In this document: positions 8,934-17,197 of the stretch, piece after piece
Position numbering within the stretch: the stretch's first letter is position 1
Layout of the letters: every line of letters begins with the position of its first letter
Source of the DNA: Arcticimaribacter sp002477625
GTDB taxonomy: Bacteria; Bacteroidota; Bacteroidia; Flavobacteriales; Flavobacteriaceae
DNA length: 64,000 nucleotides
Assembly (NCBI GenBank): GCA_943846665.1
Contig: OX044358.1
Location: forward strand, 2,091,638-2,155,637
Direction of reading: 5' to 3'
Position numbers and translations under genes: made by a program
The notes under the pieces: generated by a model
Seen by the model: the letters and a program-made list of their open reading frames with translations, nothing else
Told to the model about the DNA's origin: nothing
Databases searched by the model: none

Positions 8934-9716
8934 ATGATTAAGGTTCCTACACTTGCAGAACTCACCGCAGAAGGTAAAACCCCTGAAATTTTACTTTGGG
9001 TTGGTTGTGCGGGGAGTTTTGATGAACGAGCAAAGAAAATTACAAAAGCGTTTGTAAAATTACTTCATAATACGGGTGTATCCTATGCTGTTTTAGGCGC
9101 TGAAGAAAGTTGTACTGGTGATCCAGCCAAACGCTCAGGAAATGAATTTCTCTTTCAAATGCAAGCGGTAACCAATATTGAAGTCCTCAACGGTTATGGG
9201 GTCAAAAAAATTGTAACAGCCTGCCCGCATTGCTTCAATACCCTAAAGAATGAATATCCTGAACTTGGAGGTACCTATGAAGTGGTGCACCATACCCAAT
9301 TGCTCAAAGAATTATTGGACGATGGAAAATTAACCATTGAAACGGGAACCTATAAAGGAAAGAAAATAACCTTTCATGATCCGTGTTACCTCGGTCGCGC
9401 TAATAATGTTTACGAGGCTCCTCGAGAACTGATTAAGAAGTTAGATGCCGAGCTCGTTGAAATGAAAAACTGCAAAGCCAAAGGCCTTTGTTGTGGTGCA
9501 GGAGGTGCGCAAATGTTTAAAGAACCTGAGCAAGGCGCCAAAGACATCAATATTGAGCGAACGGAGCAAGCATTGGAGGTAAAACCCGATATCATTGCAG
9601 CTGCATGTCCCTTTTGTAATACCATGATGACCGATGGAATAAAAAATAAAGAGAAAGAAGGAGAAGTACCTGTATTGGATATTGCAGAACTCATCGCAAA
9701 CGCAAAAGATTTATAA
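8934..9716 (+). CDS. CCG-domain Fe-S protein (HdrB/LutA-like)
   Basis: A 260-residue soluble protein with two cysteine-rich CCG-type domains. The first contains VGCAGSFD and TACPHCFNTLKNEYP. The second contains FHDPCYLGR, KGLCCGAGGAQMF and AACPFCNTMM. Such domains bind 4Fe-4S clusters in heterodisulfide reductase HdrB, GlpC and LutA. It starts 6 bp after the HAD gene and is followed 3 bp later by the conserved unknown gene. Together with the membrane Fe-S protein at 7120 it probably forms a two-subunit electron-transfer complex. The electron donor and acceptor cannot be told from sequence. Confidence 0.87.
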   Translation: MIKVPTLAELTAEGKTPEILLWVGCAGSFDERAKKITKAFVKLLHNTGVSYAVLGAEESCTGDPAKRSGNEFLFQMQAVTNIEVLNGYGVKKIVTACPHCFNTLKNEYPELGGTYEVVHHTQLLKELLDDGKLTIETGTYKGKKITFHDPCYLGRANNVYEAPRELIKKLDAELVEMKNCKAKGLCCGAGGAQMFKEPEQGAKDINIERTEQALEVKPDIIAAACPFCNTMMTDGIKNKEKEGEVPVLDIAELIANAKDL

Positions 9717-9719
9717 TAT

Positions 9720-10205
9720 ATGTTGATTCCTTTTACTGATTTACCAGATCAAGCTCGAGTATGGATCTATCAAGCCTCACGACCTTTTTCAAAAGAGGAA
9801 AAAACAAATATTATTGAAGAACTAGAAGCCTTTTTAAAACAATGGACAGCCCACGGATCTGACTTAGTTACTTCTTACGAAATCCCTTACGATCGTTTTA
9901 TTGTTATTGGTTTAAATGAAAAAGTCCAAGGGGCTACCGGTTGTTCTATCGACTCATCGGTTCGTTTTATTCAAACACTAGAAGCGAAGTTTCAAATTGA
10001 ACTTTTAGATAAAATGAATGTGACCCACAAGGATGGTGACAAACTCCTTTACACACCCTTAAAGGAATTCCGATCCTTGGCTAAAAAAAGAAAAGTTTCT
10101 TCAAGTACTATAGTTTTTAATAACTTGGTGGTTGATAAAGTTGAGTATATAAGTCATTGGGAAGTCCCTGCTGGTCAAAGCTGGCACTCTCGTTTTATAA
10201 AATAA
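9720..10205 (+). CDS. Conserved Bacteroidota protein of unknown function
   Basis: A 161-residue soluble protein with no signal peptide, membrane segment or metal-binding motif that I can see. Relatives in flavobacteria are often labelled ABC transporter ATPase. This sequence has no Walker A (GxxGxGK), Walker B or LSGGQ motif, so that label is not supported. Visible landmarks are ARVWIYQASRPFSKEE near the start, YEIPYDRFIVIGLNE (about 55-69) and ATGCSIDSSVRF (about 77-88). It sits 3 bp after the CCG Fe-S gene and 12 bp before the GH3 fusion, inside one forward gene run. Confidence 0.8.
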   Translation: MLIPFTDLPDQARVWIYQASRPFSKEEKTNIIEELEAFLKQWTAHGSDLVTSYEIPYDRFIVIGLNEKVQGATGCSIDSSVRFIQTLEAKFQIELLDKMNVTHKDGDKLLYTPLKEFRSLAKKRKVSSSTIVFNNLVVDKVEYISHWEVPAGQSWHSRFIK

Positions 10206-10217
10206 CACCAATATCGC

Positions 10218-13115
10218 ATGCGCAACCTACTAGTATCACTTTTTGGCATTTGTACCTTGAGTGCACAAACACCAGACCCCTTAGTTGCAGTAGATTATGA
10301 AGCCCAACAACAATGGGTGGATAGTACGTATGCCCAACTTAGCTTTGATGAAAAAATAGGGCAATTAATTATGGTCATGGCTTTTTCTGAACAAGGAAAA
10401 GAGCATTTTGATGCCATTTCCAAAAACATAGACGAGAATAAAATAGGAGGTGTTATCTTTTCATTAGGTGGTCCACTGGGTCAAACGGATTGGCTGAACC
10501 GCTTTCAGAAAAAATCCAAAATCCCATTGCTTATAGGAATGGATGCCGAATGGGGTGTCGCCATGCGCCTAGATTCTGTTCAAGCTTTTCCTTGGAATAT
10601 GACCTTGGGAGCGATTCAAAACGACAAACTCGTTCAAGCTGTTGGTTATAGAATTGGAGAACAAGCGAAACGCTTGGGAATTCACATTAATTTTGCACCC
10701 TCAGTAGACATCAATACCAATCCTAAAAACCCAATTATTGGCAACCGATCTTTTGGGGAAGATAAAGTAAATGTAGCCCAAAAAGGAATTGCCTTTATGA
10801 ATGGAATGCATGAGGCTGGAGTACTTTCATCTGCAAAACATTTCCCTGGACATGGGGATACCGCTACCGATTCACATTTAGGCTTGCCTTCGATTAATTT
10901 TTCTTCAGAGCGAATCGATGAAGTAGAATTGTATCCCTTTAAAAAAATAATCCAGGCAGGCGTTTCCTCTGTAATGGTTGCCCATTTGGATATTCCTGCG
11001 CTCGATGCGGGTATTCCTTCTTCCTTGTCTCAAAAAACAGTACAGGTTTTACTTCAAGATTCCCTTAAATTCAAAGGATTAGTAATCACGGACGCCTTGA
11101 ACATGAAAGGTGCTTCGGGGATTAGCCCAAAATATGGAATTGATGTTGCCGCTTTTTTAGCAGGGAATGACATTCTATTAATTCCAAACAATGTAAGTAC
11201 CGCAATTAAGAAAATGAAACGTGCCTTTAAAGCTAAAAAGTTCACAGAAGAGCGTTTGGCCGTGTCGGTAAAGAAAATTTTAAAAGCCAAGTACTTAGTG
11301 GGTTTAAATAAGTATAAGCCCGTTTCAAAAGAAAACCTAAGTGCAGATTTAAATACAATTGAAGATGATTATTTAATTGCAAAGGCCATGCAGGCTGCTG
11401 TTACTGTTGTGCAGAATAAGCATAATATTTTACCGCTCAGCAAAGAACCTACCTTTGGATATCTTAAACTTGGGGATGATACCGGTTCTACCTTCAAGAG
11501 CAGCTTGAAGCACAAGCTTAAAATTCATACAGTTGATGCTTCTTTGCCCAACGATAAAATCATACAAGCACTGGCTTCATATAAAAAAGTCATCATCGGA
11601 TTCCACCGATCTAATGCAAGCCCATGGAAAGCCTCTAGCTTTTCCAAAAAAGAACGTCAACTTCTAACTGCTTTAACGAAAGATCACAGTATAATCCTAG
11701 ATGTTTTTGTTAAACCTTATGCCTTGAGCAGTTTAGGAAATTTAGATGCCATCGACGGATTGGTGGTCAGCTATCAAAACAGTTCAATAGCTCAAAAAGC
11801 ATCCGCCGAAATTCTTTTAGGCGAACGTAAGGCATCGGGTCGTTTACCCGTTTCTATCGCTCCACCTTATCCTGTTGGAACAGGAATTACACTTGTAGGG
11901 CCAACAGAATTAGGAACAGGAACTCCTTTGGAGGTCGGACTTAAGCCGCAGCGCTTGAGTCGAATTGACACCCTAGCACAAATTGCAATGGACTCCCTAA
12001 TGACTCCTGGGATGCAGATTCTAGTTGCACGTCATGGGAAAGTGGTTTTCAATAAAAGCTACGGATATCATACCTATGAAAAAAAAAGAGCAGTTACCAA
12101 TACAGACCTTTATGATTTGGCATCCCTGACTAAGGTTCTAGCGACCCTACCCTTGGTAATGAAGGAGGTAGACCTTGGCAAACTGACTTTAGACACTCAA
12201 TTAGGGACTCTAAACGAAGCATGGAACACCTCCAATAAGGCCGATATCAGCATCCAAGAAATGCTCTCGCATTATGCCCGTTTGACCCCATGGATTCCCT
12301 TTTATAAAGAAACACTCAAAGCGAACCCGCTTAAACTGAATAAGAAATTTTATAGAAAAAGGCAAAGTAAGCGTTTTCCAGTAGTCATAGCAGATCGTTT
12401 TTATGGTAAAAACAATCTTTCGAAATTAATTAGTGATCAAATATTAGCAAGTGAATTGCGGGATACTTTGGAGTATAAGTATTCTGACATCCCGTATTTT
12501 TTCATGAAAGACCTGCTGGAAGACCGTTATCAAAAATCTCTTGAAACGCTTGCTGTAGATTCTTTTTATAAGCCTTTAGGTTTGGTTAGAACAGGATTCA
12601 ATCCAAATAAGAATACCCCCAATCAAACGGTTATTCCTTCTGAAATTGACACCTATTATCGGAATCAAGAGTTGAAAGGAGAAGTTCATGATATGGCAGC
12701 AGCCATGTTAGGTGGAGTCGGTGGTCATGCAGGGCTTTTTTCTAATGCAAGCGAGGTAGCAATCCTCATGCAGCTTTTTTTACAAAAAGGGCGTTATGCT
12801 GATAAACAGTATTTTTCCTCAGCAACATTTGATCAGTTCAACCAATGCTTGTATTGCGACCAAGGCAATAGACGTGGTGTGGGTTTCGATAAGCCTCAAT
12901 TAGAAGGGAGAGGGTCAACCTGCGGCTGTGTTCCCAAGTCAAGTTTTGGTCATTCAGGTTTTACAGGGACTTATGCTTGGGCCGATCCCGAGCACGAATT
13001 GATTTATGTCTTTTTATCCAACCGAACCTATCCCTCAATGGATAATAATTTGTTGTTAAAACATGACATTCGTACCCGAATACAACAGTATATTTACGAG
13101 GCAATAATAAATTAA
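10218..13115 (+). CDS. GH3 beta-N-acetylglucosaminidase fused to a beta-lactamase-like serine hydrolase
   Basis: A 965-residue exported protein with signal peptide MRNLLVSLFGICTLSAQ. Residues about 30-375 are a glycoside hydrolase 3 domain with the NagZ-type motif KHFPGHGDTATDSH (about 207-220) and the nucleophile region VITDALNMKGA (about 290-300). Residues about 380-570 resemble the GH3 C-terminal sandwich. Residues about 585-965 are a class C beta-lactamase-like domain with SLTK (SxxK serine near 636) and FGHSGFTGT near the C-terminus. The likely role is removing GlcNAc from peptidoglycan or GlcNAc polymers in the periplasm, with the second domain acting on a peptide or ester. The bshA gene follows 11 bp later. 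Confidence 0.9.
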   Translation: MRNLLVSLFGICTLSAQTPDPLVAVDYEAQQQWVDSTYAQLSFDEKIGQLIMVMAFSEQGKEHFDAISKNIDENKIGGVIFSLGGPLGQTDWLNRFQKKSKIPLLIGMDAEWGVAMRLDSVQAFPWNMTLGAIQNDKLVQAVGYRIGEQAKRLGIHINFAPSVDINTNPKNPIIGNRSFGEDKVNVAQKGIAFMNGMHEAGVLSSAKHFPGHGDTATDSHLGLPSINFSSERIDEVELYPFKKIIQAGVSSVMVAHLDIPALDAGIPSSLSQKTVQVLLQDSLKFKGLVITDALNMKGASGISPKYGIDVAAFLAGNDILLIPNNVSTAIKKMKRAFKAKKFTEERLAVSVKKILKAKYLVGLNKYKPVSKENLSADLNTIEDDYLIAKAMQAAVTVVQNKHNILPLSKEPTFGYLKLGDDTGSTFKSSLKHKLKIHTVDASLPNDKIIQALASYKKVIIGFHRSNASPWKASSFSKKERQLLTALTKDHSIILDVFVKPYALSSLGNLDAIDGLVVSYQNSSIAQKASAEILLGERKASGRLPVSIAPPYPVGTGITLVGPTELGTGTPLEVGLKPQRLSRIDTLAQIAMDSLMTPGMQILVARHGKVVFNKSYGYHTYEKKRAVTNTDLYDLASLTKVLATLPLVMKEVDLGKLTLDTQLGTLNEAWNTSNKADISIQEMLSHYARLTPWIPFYKETLKANPLKLNKKFYRKRQSKRFPVVIADRFYGKNNLSKLISDQILASELRDTLEYKYSDIPYFFMKDLLEDRYQKSLETLAVDSFYKPLGLVRTGFNPNKNTPNQTVIPSEIDTYYRNQELKGEVHDMAAAMLGGVGGHAGLFSNASEVAILMQLFLQKGRYADKQYFSSATFDQFNQCLYCDQGNRRGVGFDKPQLEGRGSTCGCVPKSSFGHSGFTGTYAWADPEHELIYVFLSNRTYPSMDNNLLLKHDIRTRIQQYIYEAIIN

Positions 13116-13126
13116 AAACTCAAAAT

Positions 13127-14254
13127 TTGAAAATAGCAATCGTATGTTACCCTACCTTTGGTGGGAGTGGAGTAGTAGCTACAGAGTTAGGTTTAGCCTT
13201 AGCTCTGCAAGGACACGAAATCCATTTCATAACCTATAAGCAACCGGTTCGTTTAGAAGCCTTGAGTGAGAATCTACATTTTCACGAAGTTAATGTTCCA
13301 GACTATCCCCTTTTTCATTTTCAACCCTACGAGCTTGCTTTGTCCAGTAAGCTGGTCGATATGGTGAAATTGCATCAAATTGAACTAATGCATGTTCATT
13401 ACGCTATTCCGCACGCATACGCCGCTTATATGGCTAAAAAGATGTTACAAGACCAAGGAATCAATTTGCCTATTGTGACCACCCTTCACGGAACTGACAT
13501 TACTTTAGTAGGAAGCCATCCCTTTTATAAGTCCGCTGTGGCCTTTAGCATCAACCATTCGGATTGTGTGACCTCTGTTTCAGAGAGTTTAAAAAAAGAT
13601 ACCCTCGATTTGTTCGATATACGGAAGGATATTATGGTAATTCCAAATTTTGTAGATTTCGAGAAGCACTCGAGCCACAATGAAGATTGTGAACGTCATG
13701 TAATAGCTCCTGCTCATGAGCGAATCATCTCTCATGTTAGTAATTTCAGGTCTGTAAAACGAATTCTTGATGTCATTCGTGTATTTGAGAAAATAGTTAA
13801 GGAAGTTCCCGCAAAACTTATTATGGTAGGCGAAGGACCCGACAAACAAGCTGCGATGGACTATTGCCAAGAACATGGAATTGCTGATTCTGTAAAGTTT
13901 ATCGGAAAAAGCAACCAAGTTTTTGAAGTACTTTGCTACTCAGACCTCTTTATACTCCCCTCAGAAACGGAAAGTTTTGGCTTAGCTGCTTTAGAGGCAA
14001 TGATGATGCGAGTTCCTGTTATATCAACGAATACAGGCGGTTTGTCTGAGGTTAATGTCGAAGGAAAAACAGGCTATCTTTTTGATGTTGGCGATGTGAA
14101 GGCTATGGCTGAAAAGAGTATAGCCCTTTTACAAGACGAAGTACTTCTTGAAGAATTTAAAAACAACGCACAAAAGGAAGCCCGTAAATTTGATTTAAAT
14201 CAGATTGTTGGGCGTTATGTAGCGGTTTACCAACAAGCCCTGGCAAGTCATTAA
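13127..14254 (+). CDS. bshA: N-acetyl-alpha-D-glucosaminyl L-malate synthase
   Basis: A 375-residue cytoplasmic GT4 glycosyltransferase that joins GlcNAc from UDP-GlcNAc to L-malate, the first step of bacillithiol synthesis. Typical BshA features are the N-terminal KIAIVCYPTFGGSGVVATEL, HVHYAIPHAYAA, TTLHGTDITLVG and the nucleotide-sugar EX7E motif in ESFGLAALEAMM (about 280-291). The start is the TTG at 13127, since the conserved KIAIVCYP begins directly after it. The deacetylase BshB and ligase BshC are not seen as separate genes in the window. It runs convergently into the acylase gene with a 3-bp gap. Confidence 0.95.
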   Translation: MKIAIVCYPTFGGSGVVATELGLALALQGHEIHFITYKQPVRLEALSENLHFHEVNVPDYPLFHFQPYELALSSKLVDMVKLHQIELMHVHYAIPHAYAAYMAKKMLQDQGINLPIVTTLHGTDITLVGSHPFYKSAVAFSINHSDCVTSVSESLKKDTLDLFDIRKDIMVIPNFVDFEKHSSHNEDCERHVIAPAHERIISHVSNFRSVKRILDVIRVFEKIVKEVPAKLIMVGEGPDKQAAMDYCQEHGIADSVKFIGKSNQVFEVLCYSDLFILPSETESFGLAALEAMMMRVPVISTNTGGLSEVNVEGKTGYLFDVGDVKAMAEKSIALLQDEVLLEEFKNNAQKEARKFDLNQIVGRYVAVYQQALASH

Positions 14255-14257
14255 GGT

Positions 14258-16315
14258 TTACTTTGGATTGTAAATGCGTTTGGCATCAGTGTAAGCTGCT
14301 TCCTTGCTGAGTGACATTTTCTTAGTTTTAAACTGTGTATACATTTCCATCTGATCTCCATAATGAGGCGAGTCTGGGTGATCAGAACTCCCATAGGAAA
14401 TGGAAGATTCTATCTGAGTCCCCTCTGGCGTAAAGCGAACCAATTCGATATACGATTCTCCACTAACAACCTTTACTTTCCCATCCTGATATGGAACCGA
14501 ACTCATTGATGTCAGTACGTCTGGTAAGCCAAATACGGGTAATTCTTTATCTCCACGCACCAGTTTTTGATAATCTCCAAGCGAAATTTCTGTGGTTTTA
14601 AAATGTTTTAGCATATAGGCTTTTGACTCACGTAAAGCTGCAATCAAAAAAGTTTTTGGAAATATTTTTGGTTCCGGTAGTTTTGAATAATATGGATATA
14701 AACTATGGTATAAAATCGCAAAAGATCCTGCTCCTTTTGAGGTTGCATCTGCCTTGCGATCCCAGTTTTGTATTCGTTCAATCAGCAGCGCAATATCCGG
14801 GTATTGCTTCGAATCAAGATCAAAAAGGGCGTTGATGTTCATCCATGAAAAAGTCATTTCTTCGGGATATTGACGATCGTATTTCATGCGTTTAAAGTCT
14901 TCATAAGAAACCCTGTCTTCTGCATCAATCAATTCCTTTAACCGAATAGAACGGTTGTTTTCATAGCGTTCAAAACCCATATCCAAAGAGAATGCATCGC
15001 CATCGGGATTATTTGTTTCGTCACTTGATCTAAAAGGGGAGTGGTTGGTGTTGTAAAAATAACCCGAAGAAGGTTGAATTACTTGGGGTAGGTCTTCAAT
15101 AGCATAGGTTTCCGTCCACAAAGTCTTTTTGGTGTTACCCGGAACCACTTCTTTCCAGTTGTAACCTTCAGCCCTTTTTGGAATAAGACCATTTGAAATA
15201 TAAAAGATGGTGTCATTTTTGTCTGCGTATCCAATATTGTATCCCGGTAATGCCTTCATTTTAAGAATATCATAAAACTCTTTAAACGAAGTGGCTTTGT
15301 TCATCCGCCACCATTGTTCAAGGCCTCGAACCTCCTGCAGCGCTGGGGTTCGTACTGCGTAATATCCAGATTTATTTTTAAGGGTAGGTCCGAATATACT
15401 GCGGTAGTATTTTTTTGTAACCTTAATAGGAATCCCTAAAACTTTAAAAGTCAATTTAGCTTTAAATGTTTCTAAGGGATATTCTTCCCCATCGACCACA
15501 TATACATTTTTCTTTTTGGGGTGCATTTCCAATGCGAATACATCCATTTTGTCGGGCTGATTTACGGTATGCGCCCAGGCTAAATGTTCGTTTGCACCAA
15601 TGAGAATATTGGGACTTCCTGCAAATAGAGCACCGAGGATGTTGGTTCCTTCTTCGCTACACAAATGCGCTTCATACCAAGATACGGGGCCGTCTAAGGG
15701 CTGGTGTGTGTTGATGGCTAAATAGGTTTCTCCGTCTGTAGTTTTAGAACTGTTGAAGGCGAAGGTATTGGAACCTTTTAAATCTTCTTTTGAAGGGGTG
15801 TAGTTTAAATCATCGTCTAAGATCTTGGATACCCAATAATCTCCTTTAGAGGAAATAAACAATTGCAGTTGAGCATAGCGCATCATTCTTTTGGGTGTAA
15901 CAGGAAATAATTGTTGTGATAATACCTCTTCTGGGTGTGTTGCGGCATAACGATTTAATCCTTGAGCGTATCCCTCTAAAATTCTCTTATACTCAGGGCT
16001 GGTTTTAATTTCATAATCTCGTTCTACCAATTCTTCTGAACGGATGAATTGAGCGAGGAAATCAGCCGGAATTCCTTTTTTACCTAAATGATTACTGAGC
16101 AGGTTATTTCCTGCTAAATAGGATTGCTGTATGGTTGTAAAATCATCTTCTGCATGCGCCCAAGCAAGTCCATAGGCAACTTCCGCATCCGTCTTTGCAA
16201 AAATATGGGGTACCCCATAGGCATCACGAACAATATTTATTTTTTTGGGGTCAATTTGAGCAAATAAACTGAGGTTTATGGATAGGAGTAGGGTGTATAT
16301 TAATTGATTTTTCAT
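14258..16315 (-). CDS. Penicillin acylase family Ntn-hydrolase
   Basis: A 685-residue exported protein with signal peptide ending SLFAQ (about residue 20). The N-terminal part shows DAYGVPHIFAKTDAEVAYGLAWAHAEDD, cut here in two known blocks: VPHIFA and GLAWAHAEDD. The expected autocatalytic cleavage site is in LKGSNTFAF, where the serine near residue 182 becomes the N-terminal nucleophile. INTHQP and HTVNQPD follow as in other family members. Family enzymes hydrolyse amides such as beta-lactams, acyl-homoserine lactones or linear acyl amides; the true substrate here is unknown. It stands alone on the minus strand. Confidence 0.9.
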   Translation of the reverse strand: MKNQLIYTLLLSINLSLFAQIDPKKINIVRDAYGVPHIFAKTDAEVAYGLAWAHAEDDFTTIQQSYLAGNNLLSNHLGKKGIPADFLAQFIRSEELVERDYEIKTSPEYKRILEGYAQGLNRYAATHPEEVLSQQLFPVTPKRMMRYAQLQLFISSKGDYWVSKILDDDLNYTPSKEDLKGSNTFAFNSSKTTDGETYLAINTHQPLDGPVSWYEAHLCSEEGTNILGALFAGSPNILIGANEHLAWAHTVNQPDKMDVFALEMHPKKKNVYVVDGEEYPLETFKAKLTFKVLGIPIKVTKKYYRSIFGPTLKNKSGYYAVRTPALQEVRGLEQWWRMNKATSFKEFYDILKMKALPGYNIGYADKNDTIFYISNGLIPKRAEGYNWKEVVPGNTKKTLWTETYAIEDLPQVIQPSSGYFYNTNHSPFRSSDETNNPDGDAFSLDMGFERYENNRSIRLKELIDAEDRVSYEDFKRMKYDRQYPEEMTFSWMNINALFDLDSKQYPDIALLIERIQNWDRKADATSKGAGSFAILYHSLYPYYSKLPEPKIFPKTFLIAALRESKAYMLKHFKTTEISLGDYQKLVRGDKELPVFGLPDVLTSMSSVPYQDGKVKVVSGESYIELVRFTPEGTQIESSISYGSSDHPDSPHYGDQMEMYTQFKTKKMSLSKEAAYTDAKRIYNPK

Positions 16316-16488
16316 TGCTACTAAAAATAGAAGTGATCGCCTTTGGGCGAAGTATTTGATTAACTTTTTTAAAAGTAGGGTTTTTTTCCTACCATTGGCT
16401 CATTTTAATTAGGTTAAATTAAGTGTAACGGACTCAATTTAATTTTTGATGAATGAAATCCGATGGAGTGAGGCGTGTTGTTTTGTTT

Positions 16489-16870
16489 GGATGGCGTGGA
16501 ATAAATTATAACGGATACGTTCCTCATATTACTAAAAGATTAGATCTGTGCTTCTTTTGCTGACGGATCTGACGCCGCAAATTACGATATGAATACCTAT
16601 GACTCTCCTTGGACTGATCAAGATACAGCTAGAAAGGCAGTGCGTTTTGAACGACGTTTAGAATTGGCAATGGAAGGGAACCGTATCTTTGACTCAAGAA
16701 GACGGGGTGTAGCAGAAACAGTTATTAACCAATACATCCCTAAGGAGGCAGAAGTAATAACGCCATTTGCTAAAGGTCAAGTTTATGAATCGAAGCACAA
16801 CTTATTTCCCATTCCATTGAGTGCGATTGATGGGAGTGGGGGAGTTATTCAACAAAACACGGATTTCTAA
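16489..16870 (+). pseudogene. Decayed SusD-like gene remnant (C-terminal part)
   Basis: From 16589 a 93-codon frame matches the C-terminus of the intact SusD at 20256-21953; I count about 67 of 93 identical residues by hand. The match extends upstream of its ATG (DAANYD before 16589). A second scrap at about 16489-16524 (RGINYNGY) matches the intact RGIDYNGY about 90 residues earlier, but in another frame. So an internal deletion and frameshift have occurred, and the 5' part is gone. The conserved FDLRRWG has decayed to FDSRRRG. A terminator like that of the intact susD follows. Bases 16316-16488 and 16944-17197 show no further gene. Confidence 0.85.
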
Positions 16871-16904
16871 AAAAAAGTAAAACTTAATTGATTGTTAGTT
16901 TTCT

Positions 16905-16943
16905 GCCAAGGCCCTATTATTTTAGTAGGGCTTTGGCTTTTTT
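16905..16943 (+). terminator. Terminator after SusD remnant
   Basis: A stem of about 14-15 bp (GCCAAGGCCCTATTA paired with TAGTAGGGCTTTGGC, including G-U pairs) is followed by six T residues. It closely copies the hairpin after the intact susD at 21993, which shows that the remnant and its terminator were duplicated as a unit. Confidence 0.85.
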
Positions 16944-17197
16944 GATCTACTTTTTACTGAGGTTGCAGGGTGTATTTATAAATTATTGATAATCAAACAC
17001 TTTGCAAATAAACATTTAATAACACTGAATTTTGCCAATTGTTATAAAATCATTTGAGGAAAAAAAAAATGTTATAAAAATTATTTATTCACTATATATA
17101 TTAGTATTTCATAAAATATTGTAATATTATTGTTAAGAATTAAATGTGCATTGTTTTAAAGCCAATGCTCAAAACACTAATCAATAAACTATATTTC

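Noticed and set aside
9720..10205. ABC transporter ATPase label
   Set aside because: No Walker A, Walker B or signature motif is present; 161 residues is too short for an ABC ATPase.
16589..16870. A stand-alone 93-residue gene
   Set aside because: It matches only the C-terminus of the neighbouring SusD, homology continues upstream of its ATG, and another scrap lies in a different frame. It is a remnant, not a small gene.
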